64,000 nt of DNA, from positions 1 through 64,000 of the forward strand of contig DAOUFM010000076.1 in the NCBI GenBank assembly GCA_034429975.1, written 5' to 3'. This DNA comes from UBA6170 sp034429975. Its GTDB lineage: Bacteria > Chloroflexota > Anaerolineae > Anaerolineales > Anaerolineaceae. Below, piece by piece: positions 50,573 to 59,596 of this stretch. Position 1 is the stretch's first letter, and every line of letters begins with the position of its first letter. The notes under the pieces are model-generated. The model was not told the origin of the DNA. It was given only the letters and a program-made list of their open reading frames with translations, and searched no databases. The translations under genes were made by a program, and so were the position numbers.

Positions 50573-51805
50573 TCAGTTTCTTCCAAACAATGCGTTAAAA
50601 AGAAACTTAATTTTAAATTCCTTTCCAGACAAAAGGTATTGCGCTCGGAAGAGTCGCGAAATTGAACGAGTGGCCCAAAAAATGGATATAAAGAGCAAAA
50701 TAATTGCCAGGATAATTTCCCAGAAAGGGACTGGTCCGGCTGCCAAGCGGGTCATCATTGTAACCGGGGCAGTTAGAGGAAAAATACTGAGGATTGTGGC
50801 AAGATTTCCATTTGGGCTTTCGATGATTGGAGCGATTAAGGCTAACGGTATCACCATTGGAATCACAATCAGGATAGTTGCCTGTGAGGCTTCCCGAATA
50901 TTTGCTACCAAAGCTCCCACCCCGGCCATAAAACTGGCATATAACAAATAACCACAAATGAAAAAAATAATCCCCCAGATCAAAAAAGATGGTGGTAACA
51001 AAAACACTGATGGTAATGAAAAACTTTTTCCACTCATTTGTAAAATAAAATACCCTGAACCAGTCCAGACAATGGTTTGTAAAAGACCTACCAGTCCTAA
51101 AGCAACAATTTTTCCACTTAATAACTGCTCAGGAGAAATGGATGTGAGCAGAATTTCTATTACGCGGTTTGATTTTTCTTTGGTGACACTATTTAGCATT
51201 AAGCTGGCACTGGTTAAAATAATGATATAGAAAAGAAAAGTAACAATATAAGGAATAAAGAAAGTTAGCTGGCTGCCTGGATCTCTTTGGGGTTCGGGAG
51301 CCAATATTTGATATGCAAACTCTGGATATGATATTACCAATTTTTGAATATCCGGGTGATTGGACAATAAGGATAAATTTATGATTGTTTCAACCAGATG
51401 ATTATCATTGCTGGCGCTTAATGGATTAAAATCTGATTGATATACTGTTATTTCTCCATTTTCAATATAATTGGAAGGGATGCTGTACAGGGCGCTAATT
51501 TTGTTTGCGTTGAGTTCCTGAAGCCCTTTGTCTTCTGAATTTGCCAGAAAGACTTCATCTTTGAATTCCTCAGGAATGGCGTTAATTATTCCCGCTTGAT
51601 CAGATATTCCAATGATTGCTGCCTTTTTTTCAGGCGCAACCATTTCTGATAGAAGAGAGGTGATCCCTGAAGTTTGATTTTTATTCCCGATTAATAAAGT
51701 CAAAATTAATCCGATTGCAGGAAATAAAAGCAAAGTAATAATAAATGACTTTCTGAGAACAGTAGTTTTTAACTCATTTATCAAAACAAGGAGAGTTTTT
51801 TTCAT
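50573..51805 (-). CDS. ABC-2 type exporter permease (NatB-like), second copy
   Basis: A 410-residue membrane protein: one N-terminal helix (about 20-40), a large extracytoplasmic domain to about residue 175, then five to six membrane helices. Features such as NSVTKEKSNRVIEILLTSIS after the second helix and SFMAGVGALVANIREASQAT match ABC-2/NatB permeases for Na+ or drug efflux. It pairs with the following-listed permease (1-nt gap) and the ATPase at 53005-53919 to form a heterodimeric exporter. The substrate is unknown. Confidence 0.83.
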   Translation of the reverse strand: MKKTLLVLINELKTTVLRKSFIITLLLFPAIGLILTLLIGNKNQTSGITSLLSEMVAPEKKAAIIGISDQAGIINAIPEEFKDEVFLANSEDKGLQELNANKISALYSIPSNYIENGEITVYQSDFNPLSASNDNHLVETIINLSLLSNHPDIQKLVISYPEFAYQILAPEPQRDPGSQLTFFIPYIVTFLFYIIILTSASLMLNSVTKEKSNRVIEILLTSISPEQLLSGKIVALGLVGLLQTIVWTGSGYFILQMSGKSFSLPSVFLLPPSFLIWGIIFFICGYLLYASFMAGVGALVANIREASQATILIVIPMVIPLALIAPIIESPNGNLATILSIFPLTAPVTMMTRLAAGPVPFWEIILAIILLFISIFWATRSISRLFRAQYLLSGKEFKIKFLFNALFGRN

Positions 51806-51806
51806 C

Positions 51807-53012
51807 TTACGGCCTTTGAGTAAATATTTCTTTTAGAGACAATTTTTTCCCATAACGCAACATTCCTAATCGGAAAGACTTACCTGCTAACCACAAAGAT
51901 GCGATTGTTAACAAAATCAATATCAAAATGGTTAAAAGGATTTGCCATAAAGGAATATTTGCAAAGGTTGCCCGAACTGGGAGGCTGATTGGGGCAGTAA
52001 AAGGAAAGATGCTCAAGAAAATTGAAAGGGGGCTGTTTGGTTTTTCCATTAACACTTGAATAAACCAGAATGGAATCACCATCGGCAAAGAAAATATCCC
52101 TGCCATCTGCTGAGCTTCCCGTTCTTCCGTCATGGTTGCACCTAAAGTTGCCATCATAGCTGAAATCATTACAAAGGCGGGCAAGAAAACAGCGATCGTT
52201 AATATTAAAAATGATAAATCGATATGTGTTTTTTGTAGATCTGGGAATAATTGGAAAAGAATGGCAATTCCCAAAATTCCAAAAAGAATCCAGACGATTA
52301 ATTGAGTTAACCCAACACTTAAATTTCCAATGATTTTCCCAGTCATTAATTGGGTTGGTGATGTGGATGTAACCATAATTTCCATGGTACGGTTCTCTTT
52401 TTCTTCCACAACCGCTTGCAGCAGGTAACTCCCACTTATATTGACTGCCATGATAAAAAGAAATCCGGAAATAAAAGGCAATATAAAATCCAATATATTG
52501 TCCTCATTCGTTTGTTTATTCTCTTTTGTGGACTTGAATTCAAAAGAGGCGCCTTCAATGATCCGGCTAGATATTTTTGCTGGAACATCCTTGAGAACAC
52601 TGGTCTCTAAAAATGTTAAAAATGCTTTATTAACGTCTGAGTCCGGTTTTTTGTTGGCGACGACCTGAATTTTCTGTGTCTGAAAATAATCTTCTTCGAG
52701 AACGTAATAGGCTTGAATTTCATTTTGGTTAAGTGCTATTTTCGCGTCATTCTCATCAGAAAATGCTTTAAAAACAATCGGCTTTAGAAAGCTGATGGGA
52801 GGTTTAGCATTGTATTCCGTTGCACCGGATAAAAGCTTTGAATGATCAATAAAGCCAACTGGTGCTGAGTTATACTGAGATATTCCTGAAATAAATCCTA
52901 TCCCAATCATGAAAATTATAAATATCGGTAATGAAAGAATCGCCAGAATAAAGCGTCTTTTCCGAACGTGCTTTAAATATTCATGTTTTATGACCAGCCA
53001 GATTTTATTCAT
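51807..53012 (-). CDS. ABC-2 type exporter permease (NatB-like), first copy
   Basis: A 401-residue permease of the same build as its neighbour, with KHEYLKHVRKRRFILAILSL at the N-terminus, an outer domain, LLQAVVEEKENRTMEIMVTS, and five to six helices in the C-terminal half. I placed the start at ATG 53012 with an AGGAA ribosome site. That overlaps the ATPase stop by 8 nt, while the longer frame to 53093 would be the out-of-frame reading of the ATPase. It is likely one half of the membrane channel. Confidence 0.84.
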   Translation of the reverse strand: MNKIWLVIKHEYLKHVRKRRFILAILSLPIFIIFMIGIGFISGISQYNSAPVGFIDHSKLLSGATEYNAKPPISFLKPIVFKAFSDENDAKIALNQNEIQAYYVLEEDYFQTQKIQVVANKKPDSDVNKAFLTFLETSVLKDVPAKISSRIIEGASFEFKSTKENKQTNEDNILDFILPFISGFLFIMAVNISGSYLLQAVVEEKENRTMEIMVTSTSPTQLMTGKIIGNLSVGLTQLIVWILFGILGIAILFQLFPDLQKTHIDLSFLILTIAVFLPAFVMISAMMATLGATMTEEREAQQMAGIFSLPMVIPFWFIQVLMEKPNSPLSIFLSIFPFTAPISLPVRATFANIPLWQILLTILILILLTIASLWLAGKSFRLGMLRYGKKLSLKEIFTQRP

Positions 53013-53919
53013 AATTCGTTCCTGTTTGCGAAACAACCTGAATAAAAATTTCATCCAGGGTTGGTGTTGCAATCTCAAATTGATCAAATACAATATTGGC
53101 TGCCATCAATGATTTAAGAAATTCCTGGAATGAGACTTCTGGTTCCAAATCGATCCAAAAGCGGCTTTGATTTTCCATTTTTTTTATTTGTTTAATGCCC
53201 GAAAAAGTTTCCGGAATATGGGATTCAGTACGAATATGAATTGCATGACCGGCATATTTTTTCTGAACTTCCACCAAATTACCATATAAAACCGATTCGC
53301 CCTGATTAATCAAAACAATCCGATCACTTAATTCTTCTACCTGATGCATTTGATGGGTGGACATAATAATGGTTTTTCCTAAATCACGTTGTTCGCGGAG
53401 GATATCTTTAACCATTTGTGTGTTAACTGGGTCCAAGGCAGTAAAAGGTTCATCAATTATGATTAATTGGGGATCATGAACCAGTGTTGAAATTAATTGT
53501 GCTTTTTGCTGCATGCCTTTGCTTAATTCCTTAACCTTTTTCTTTTTATGCTCTTCAAGATTGAATTTAATCAGGAAATCGTTGATTCTATTCTTACTTT
53601 CAGTAACGGATAGACCTTTTAAAGAAGCCAGGTAATTCAGACATTCCTCCAGAGGAATATCCTGATACAATCCCCGTTCCTCTGGCAAATAACCGATCAA
53701 GTCTTTTTTATTTTCGTTTATTTCCCCTCCAAAAACGTTTACAACCCCGGAATCAGGTTTAAAAATATCCAGAATAATACGAATACTGGTTGTCTTCCCC
53801 GCCCCATTTGGACCTAACAAACCAAAAATTTCTCCTGGCTTCACATCAAAAGAAACATCTTTTAATGCTTTTTGAGGACCAAAACTTTTTGAGATATTAC
53901 GTACTTCAATTGTGTTCAT
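53005..53919 (-). CDS. ABC exporter ATP-binding protein (NatA-like)
   Basis: A 304-residue ATPase: LLGPNGAGKTTSIRIILDIF (Walker A), the Q-loop YLPEERGLYQDIPLEECLNY, signature LSKGMQQKAQLISTLVHDPQ, and LIIIDEPFTALDPVNTQMVK (Walker B), then a DUF4162-type C-terminal extension of about 80 residues. The PEERGLY Q-loop is characteristic of NatA-like ATPases. I prefer the ATG at 53919; the GTG at 53955 extends it by 12 atypical residues. It heads the three-gene exporter operon and diverges from the URO-D gene. Confidence 0.88.
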   Translation of the reverse strand: MNTIEVRNISKSFGPQKALKDVSFDVKPGEIFGLLGPNGAGKTTSIRIILDIFKPDSGVVNVFGGEINENKKDLIGYLPEERGLYQDIPLEECLNYLASLKGLSVTESKNRINDFLIKFNLEEHKKKKVKELSKGMQQKAQLISTLVHDPQLIIIDEPFTALDPVNTQMVKDILREQRDLGKTIIMSTHQMHQVEELSDRIVLINQGESVLYGNLVEVQKKYAGHAIHIRTESHIPETFSGIKQIKKMENQSRFWIDLEPEVSFQEFLKSLMAANIVFDQFEIATPTLDEIFIQVVSQTGTNYE

Positions 53920-53977
53920 ATTATTTCTCACTTCTTTGCAATTAAAATGATTCACTTACCGTGTCTATGATACTTAA

Positions 53978-54007
53978 TTGACTATAATTATTAAAAACTG
54001 GTATAAA
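53978..54007 (+). promoter_or_regulatory. Possible promoter of the URO-D family gene
   Basis: TTGACT (53978-53983), an 18-nt spacer and TATAAA (54002-54007). It is about 150 nt before the ATG and lies in the divergent region shared with the exporter operon. Confidence 0.4.
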
Positions 54008-54155
54008 ACAATATGCCGATAAAAGTGTAACATATTTTGATCTTTCAAATCCTACCCATAAGTTCAGAAATAATCTATTTTTTTGTATGGTTTAATGGCT
54101 TGAAAGAAACAGATGAATTAACACAAATAATCGTTATCGAGTTAGGAGCATAAAT

Positions 54156-55319
54156 ATGGCAATGACTTCAAGAGAAAGAGTGCAGGCGGTTCTTCACTAT
54201 GAGGTACCGGATCGAGTTCCTATCATTATAGGCGTCAGTAATGCAACAGGGATAAAAATTCGACCGTACCGGGCAATTAAAGACATATTAGGGATTAAAG
54301 GTGAAGATCAATATATTTATGATTGGCCTGAGTTAGGAACTGCCTTGCCTGATGAAAAAGTTTTAGTGAGGTTGAGAAGCGATGCCCGCGGAGTTCTGGA
54401 TCGTTTCCCTAAGGCTGTTTACGAACGAAACAAGTCCAGGGATCCTCACTCACCATTTATTGATGATTGGGGAGGTGGGCAGGTTGAAATTGGACCGGAT
54501 AACTGGTACCCGGGTATACATCCGATGAGAGACGCAAAGACCAGTGCTGATATAAACAGTTACCCCTGGCCGGATATGGATGATCCTTATCGCACCTCTC
54601 ATGTAAGAGAACAAGCTTTGAAGTTAAACGAAGAAAATCAATATGCGATTTTGGCTACTCCCTGGCTCATGTTCCCCTTTGAACGCGCAATTGGTATGCA
54701 AGGCATGGAAACATTTCTGGCTAACATGGCGATGGAACCGGATTTTGCTCAGGAACTTCTCAATCGTATAACCCAGCTTTGCTTAAAGAATATGGGGCAT
54801 TTTCTGGATCAATGTGGTGATGTGATTGATATCATAAAAATTGGAGATGATCTTGGAACGCAGGAAAATCTAATGATTTCACCCCGGATGTACAGAAAAA
54901 TGTTGAAACCTTTACATGCCGAATTGATTTCTCTGATCAAACAAAAAACTAAGGCTAAAGTATTTTTTCATACCGATGGTGATGTTTTTAATTTAATCGA
55001 GGATTTTATTGAAATTGGGGTTGACATTCTAAATCCTATACAAACTTCTGCTGGAAGAATGTCAAACCTTGAAGAATTAAAAAAACAATACAATAAACGG
55101 ATAGTATTTTGTGGCGCCATCGATACCCAGGATGTGTTACCGCATGGAACTCCTGAGGAAGTTAAACAGGAAGTTAGAAGGGTGATGAACATATTAGGAG
55201 AAGGTGGGGGATATATGGTGGCTTCGGTTCACACTGTGATGAATGAAGTACCTGCAGAGAATGTACTCGCAATGGTGGATGCGGTTGAAGAGTATGGATA
55301 TTATCCATTAAATAAATAA
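54156..55319 (+). CDS. Uroporphyrinogen decarboxylase (URO-D) superfamily protein
   Basis: A 387-residue URO-D-fold protein. SRERVQAVLHYEVPDRVPI is the usual start of the superfamily, PFERAIGMQGMETFLANMAM and DIIKIGDDLGTQENLMISPR are mid-blocks, and FHTDGDVFNLIEDFIEIGVD with VFCGAIDTQDVLPHGTPEEV closes the barrel. The conserved HTDGD and GxIDTQ patterns fit the methyltransferase-like (MtaA/CmuA/MtbA) branch more than true HemE, whose N-terminal RQAGRY motif is missing. So it may transfer methyl groups or act on an unknown metabolite. It is monocistronic with a terminator at 55321. A TTAGGAG ribosome site is present. Confidence 0.78.
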   Translation: MAMTSRERVQAVLHYEVPDRVPIIIGVSNATGIKIRPYRAIKDILGIKGEDQYIYDWPELGTALPDEKVLVRLRSDARGVLDRFPKAVYERNKSRDPHSPFIDDWGGGQVEIGPDNWYPGIHPMRDAKTSADINSYPWPDMDDPYRTSHVREQALKLNEENQYAILATPWLMFPFERAIGMQGMETFLANMAMEPDFAQELLNRITQLCLKNMGHFLDQCGDVIDIIKIGDDLGTQENLMISPRMYRKMLKPLHAELISLIKQKTKAKVFFHTDGDVFNLIEDFIEIGVDILNPIQTSAGRMSNLEELKKQYNKRIVFCGAIDTQDVLPHGTPEEVKQEVRRVMNILGEGGGYMVASVHTVMNEVPAENVLAMVDAVEEYGYYPLNK

Positions 55320-55320
55320 A

Positions 55321-55347
55321 AAAAGGACCCCGCCGGGGTCCTTTTTT
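55321..55347. terminator. Bidirectional terminator between the URO-D gene and the BmpA-type importer
   Basis: AAAAGGACCCC (55321-55331), a 3-nt loop and GGGGTCCTTTT (55335-55345) with further T. A is at one end and T at the other, so both convergent transcripts can use it. Confidence 0.9.
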
Positions 55348-55360
55348 GACTTCGTAATTT

Positions 55361-56650
55361 TTATTCTTTTTCGTAAGGTTCGCCTTCGGCTGCCGGAGCA
55401 TGCCCACGCCCAATCACGCCTGCAAGAACGATGATCGTTGCCAGATACGGTGCCATACCAATGAATTCGCTGGGTAATGGCACTTGTAATAAGGATGCTT
55501 TAGCTGAGAGAGAGTCAAAGAAACCAAATAAAAGCCCAGCCCCCATAGAGCCAACTGGATGCCAGTTTCCAAAAATCATGGCAGCCAACCCAATAAACCC
55601 GCGCCCCGCTGTCATAACTTCATCAAATCGGCCTGAAGAACCGAGTGAGAAGTAGGTACCTCCAAAGCCAGCCATCATACCACCCAGGATGACAGCGATA
55701 TATTGTGTTCTATGGACGTTGATCCCCAGCGTGTCGGCTGCTTTTGGGTGTTCACCGACGGCTCGATGACGTAAACCCCAACGGGTTTTAAAGAGCATGA
55801 ATGTCAACAAAAAAACAAAGAAGAACATCGCAAAGACGTACATGTTGTGGCTGAAAAGAATAGGACCAATAAATGGAATTTTTGAGAGAACCGGAACATT
55901 AATTTGTGGGAACATGCCGGGCTCATTTAAATATTGGTAGGCAACCTTTTGAATATACTTCGAAGATAAATATGAAGTGATTCCGGTGGCAAAAATATTG
56001 ATAACAGTACCGGAGATAATTTGATTAATTTTGTACTTAATGGATAACCAACCATGAATTAACCCCATTAACCCGCCTGCCAGAATGCCAGCAAGTAGAC
56101 CAACCAATAAATTGTGAGAAAGAGAAGCGAACACGGTACTAACGAATGCAGAAGTTAACATCATACCTTCGATGGCAATATTGATAATCCCAGCTCGTTC
56201 GCATAAAATCCCGGACATGGCCCCAAGTGTTAAAGGAACTGCTCTTACGACCATGACCCTTAATAGACCGGCAAGGTTGGTTTGACCACCGGCCGTTGCC
56301 CAGGTTAGAAAGCTAAAAATAAATAAAATTGCCACTATTGCCAGAACACCGTAGGTAAATTTACCAAAACCACGGATGATTTGATATGCACCTAAAATTG
56401 TACAAATTCCAGCGATGATATTTAGATATTGCAAAGAGGGGAAAACCCAATCTGGTGCAATCGCTAAACTTCCGCCTGGGGTCATCACAAAACTGGTCAT
56501 CATTTCAGGTTCTACATTTGCTGCAAAAACCAACCAGATAAAAATAGCTGCAATGACAAATAAAACACCCATGATAATTCGGCGCCGTCTTTCAATTAAT
56601 AACAAACCTTTGCCAATATGGAGATCTTGAGCATTTGAAGAAGTTGCCAT
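55361..56650 (-). CDS. BmpA-type ABC importer permease 2
   Basis: A 429-residue permease of the RbsC/BmpA (nucleoside or simple sugar) class with about ten helices. Signatures are GAMSGILCERAGIINIAIEG, GLIHGWLSIKYKINQIISGT and GLRHRAVGEHPKAADTLGIN (the EAA-like coupling loop), followed by GGMMAGFGGTYFSLG. The ATG at 56650 has an AAAGGA ribosome site and lies 5 nt from the preceding stop; the TTG at 56668 is a less likely start. It is fourth and last in the importer operon. Confidence 0.87.
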   Translation of the reverse strand: MATSSNAQDLHIGKGLLLIERRRRIIMGVLFVIAAIFIWLVFAANVEPEMMTSFVMTPGGSLAIAPDWVFPSLQYLNIIAGICTILGAYQIIRGFGKFTYGVLAIVAILFIFSFLTWATAGGQTNLAGLLRVMVVRAVPLTLGAMSGILCERAGIINIAIEGMMLTSAFVSTVFASLSHNLLVGLLAGILAGGLMGLIHGWLSIKYKINQIISGTVINIFATGITSYLSSKYIQKVAYQYLNEPGMFPQINVPVLSKIPFIGPILFSHNMYVFAMFFFVFLLTFMLFKTRWGLRHRAVGEHPKAADTLGINVHRTQYIAVILGGMMAGFGGTYFSLGSSGRFDEVMTAGRGFIGLAAMIFGNWHPVGSMGAGLLFGFFDSLSAKASLLQVPLPSEFIGMAPYLATIIVLAGVIGRGHAPAAEGEPYEKE

Positions 56651-56655
56651 ATTTT

Positions 56656-57891
56656 CTATCCTTTCCAACTGCGCAATGTGACGAGCGTTTCTTCGTGTTT
56701 TGGTTCTTTCAGGCGATAAATGGTTCTGATAATAGCTGGTGCTGCAATAAAAGCTAATATTAAAGCCTGTAAAATTGAAACGATATCGACGGGAACACCG
56801 ACAGCCAACTGCATTGATCTGGCTCCGTTTCTTAAGAAACCAAACAATAAAGAGGATAAAATCACGCCCAGTGGATGCGTTTTTCCTAACAAGGCCAGAG
56901 CAATACTGTCAAATCCATACCCACTTGAAAAGGCAGGTAACAAGCGGTAATTTACTCCCAGAATTTCGTTGGCGCCAGCCATGCCTGCTAATGCCCCCGA
57001 AAGTACCATTGCCAGAATTGTTATTTTGGTGATTTTTACACCAGCGTATTTGGCAGCATTAGGGTTTGAACCAACCATTCTTAATTCGAATCCCAGAGTG
57101 GTCTTAAAAAGTAACAAATAAACTAAAACAGCCATGAGTATTGCGATGAAAAAGCCGATGTGAAATCGAACCGGATTCTCGAATAAACGTGGTAATTTTG
57201 CTGTTTCCAAAATCCAGGGTGTTTTGGGCGTCACTTCGTTGGGGTCATACATGGGGAATTTTAAAAGCCAGTCAACCAACCGAAATGCTATGTAATTCAT
57301 CATAATCGTGACAATAACTTCATGCGCTCCTGTTTTGGCTTTAAGGAAACCAGGAACAAATCCCCAGATGCCTCCTCCCAATGCCCCAAATAGCATCGCC
57401 AACGGAATATGAATGATTGCAGGGAGCCCGGTAATCGCGTAGCCAGCCCACACACCGGTTACTGCACCGATAAAAATCTGACCTTCCACACCGATATTGA
57501 AAAGCCCAGCTCGGAAACCGAGTGCGACTGCCAACCCTCCAAAGATGTAAGGGGTGGATTGAACCAGGCTTTCAAAAAAGGGGTTGATGGCTCTGCGGAT
57601 TGCCAGATCGTTTCCGCTTTCAAAAGCTAGGCGAATTTTTTCGGGATTCCCTACAGAGCCATTGAACAATGAAACATATGTGTTCCAGGCTGTTTTCAAA
57701 GCAGCCTCTATTCCTGACCATAAAGATACTCTGAAAGCATCATAAACTTCATTCGTTGTGAAAGCTACCAAAACCCCACCTAAAATGATTCCGGTAAAAA
57801 TAGCTAAAATGATTACCAGAATATTACTTCTGGAAAACTCATCCCAAAATACTGAAAGTGAATTATGTTTCTTCTCATTATTATTTTCCAT
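56656..57891 (-). CDS. BmpA-type ABC importer permease 1
   Basis: A 411-residue permease with about ten helices. TPYIFGGLAVALGFRAGLFN, VGVEGQIFIG-type GVEGQIFIGAVTGVWAGYAI, GGIWGFVPGFLKAKTGAHEV and FELRMVGSNPNAAKYAGVKI (coupling loop) match YufP/NupP, the first permease of bacterial nucleoside importers. It lies 13 nt downstream of the ATPase gene. Together with the second permease it forms the membrane channel. Confidence 0.87.
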   Translation of the reverse strand: MENNNEKKHNSLSVFWDEFSRSNILVIILAIFTGIILGGVLVAFTTNEVYDAFRVSLWSGIEAALKTAWNTYVSLFNGSVGNPEKIRLAFESGNDLAIRRAINPFFESLVQSTPYIFGGLAVALGFRAGLFNIGVEGQIFIGAVTGVWAGYAITGLPAIIHIPLAMLFGALGGGIWGFVPGFLKAKTGAHEVIVTIMMNYIAFRLVDWLLKFPMYDPNEVTPKTPWILETAKLPRLFENPVRFHIGFFIAILMAVLVYLLLFKTTLGFELRMVGSNPNAAKYAGVKITKITILAMVLSGALAGMAGANEILGVNYRLLPAFSSGYGFDSIALALLGKTHPLGVILSSLLFGFLRNGARSMQLAVGVPVDIVSILQALILAFIAAPAIIRTIYRLKEPKHEETLVTLRSWKG

Positions 57892-57904
57892 ATGATTGGA
57901 TCCC

Positions 57905-59470
57905 TTATGTCATCAAAATTTGTTTTTTCTTGCTGACCATTTTCTTCTTTTCTTCTTCACTTGGGATAATGCCAGCCATTAATAACCCTACCAGTTCTTT
58001 AGAAGCACTTTTTGCATCCAAAATATCCAACACCTTTCCTCGATAAACCACTGCAATTCGATCTGATAATTGCATCACTTCGTCTAATTCAGTGGAAACG
58101 AGTAAAATGGCACATCCCTCATCTCTTTTTTGGATTAATTGCTTGTGAATATATTCGATTGAGCCAACATCTAAACCGCGGGTAGGCTGTGAAGCAACCA
58201 GGAATTTAATCGGACGTGAGAATTCCCGGGCAACGATTACTTTTTGCTGGTTGCCGCCGGACAAATTACTAACCGGGATCATTGGGCTGGGGGTGCGGAT
58301 GTCGAAATTTTCAACCAGATTTTTCCCATTATCGAGGATCTGCTTGTAATCCATCCAGAATGCTTTTGCATTGGGTGCCAAATAATAAGTGTTCAACACC
58401 AGATTGTCTGAGATTGGGAAGCTTAATACCAGACCATCTTTTTGACGATCTTCAGGAATATGCGCAGAACCAATTTCCGTTATTTTCCGGGGAGACAATT
58501 TTGTTATATTCTTTCCCAAAAATCGAACTTCTCCTTCAATGGCATGTTCGAGGCCTGTGATCGCCCGGACAAGTTCGGTTTGACCATTTCCCTGGACGCC
58601 GGCGATTCCCAGAACTTCACCGGCATGGACTTGAAAAGACATATCATCAACGGCAACTGCTCCCAAAGGGTCAAGCACTTTTAAATCTTGAATCGAGAAA
58701 ATAACTTCACCGGGTTTGGCTTCAGTTTTTTCGACTTCCAGACTGACTTCACGTCCGACCATCATACTGGCCAAATCATTTAAGGATGATTCGGCTGGAG
58801 TGGTACTCCCGACCACCTTTCCGGATCGGATTACAGTAATTCGGTCAGCAATGTCCATTACTTCGCCCAGCTTATGGGTGATGAAGATTATAGATTTTCC
58901 TTGTTCAACCATGGTATGCATAATTTTAAAAAGCTCCTCAACTTCCTGGGGAGTGAGGACGGCTGTCGGCTCATCCATGATGATGATATTCGCTTCGCGA
59001 AATAGCAATTTGATGATCTCGACTCTTTGTTGCATACCGACTGGTATGTCGCTGATATAGGCATCTGGATTGATATCTAACTTATAAATATTGGAGATTT
59101 CGCGAATCTTATTGGCAGCTTTGACACGATCTAATACTCCACCGGCTTTTACGTACTCTTCTCCGAGCATCACATTGTCTGTGACTGTAAAAACAGGCAC
59201 CAGCATAAAATGTTGGTGGATCATCCCGACACCAGCTTTGATTGCATCAATTGGGGAGCTAACATTGAGTTTTTCGCCATTGACGAAGATTTCACCCTCA
59301 TCCGGGTTATATAACCCGTATAGGATGTTCATCAAGGTTGTTTTTCCTGCTCCGTTTTCACCTAACAAAGCATGAATTTCACCTTTTTCAATAGTAAGAT
59401 TTATATGATCGTTGGCTAATACCCCGGGAAATCTTTTGGTAATGCCACGAAGTTCAAGAACAGGCGCCAT
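57905..59470 (-). CDS. BmpA-type ABC importer ATPase with two fused domains
   Basis: A 521-residue protein with two ABC domains in tandem. The first has LLGENGAGKTTLMNILYGLY (Walker A) and IIIMDEPTAVLTPQEVEELF (Walker B). The second has a degenerate Walker A IAGVQGNGQTELVRAI and signature LSGGNQQKVIVAREF. This is the usual arrangement in the RbsA/YufO family, where only one site is fully active. It precedes the two permeases and lies 126 nt after the bmpA stop, with an attenuating terminator between. Confidence 0.9.
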   Translation of the reverse strand: MAPVLELRGITKRFPGVLANDHINLTIEKGEIHALLGENGAGKTTLMNILYGLYNPDEGEIFVNGEKLNVSSPIDAIKAGVGMIHQHFMLVPVFTVTDNVMLGEEYVKAGGVLDRVKAANKIREISNIYKLDINPDAYISDIPVGMQQRVEIIKLLFREANIIIMDEPTAVLTPQEVEELFKIMHTMVEQGKSIIFITHKLGEVMDIADRITVIRSGKVVGSTTPAESSLNDLASMMVGREVSLEVEKTEAKPGEVIFSIQDLKVLDPLGAVAVDDMSFQVHAGEVLGIAGVQGNGQTELVRAITGLEHAIEGEVRFLGKNITKLSPRKITEIGSAHIPEDRQKDGLVLSFPISDNLVLNTYYLAPNAKAFWMDYKQILDNGKNLVENFDIRTPSPMIPVSNLSGGNQQKVIVAREFSRPIKFLVASQPTRGLDVGSIEYIHKQLIQKRDEGCAILLVSTELDEVMQLSDRIAVVYRGKVLDILDAKSASKELVGLLMAGIIPSEEEKKKMVSKKKQILMT

Positions 59471-59543
59471 TTATCCCTCTTTATGAATTCGGTTAATGGA
59501 AATTATTGCTTATTGTATCATATTGAAATGAGGCTAAATATTG

Positions 59544-59578
59544 AAAAAAAGGAGTCGGGTGTGAACCTGACTCCTTTT
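59544..59578 (-). terminator. Terminator between bmpA and the importer ATPase
   Basis: On the minus strand a stem of about 10 base pairs or more (59551-59560 with 59565-59574, one wobble), a 4-nt loop, then T7 (59550-59544). It is 19 nt after the bmpA stop. Partial termination here would make the binding protein more abundant than the ATPase and permeases. Confidence 0.8.
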
Positions 59579-59596
59579 CTGTTTGATTTATTATTC

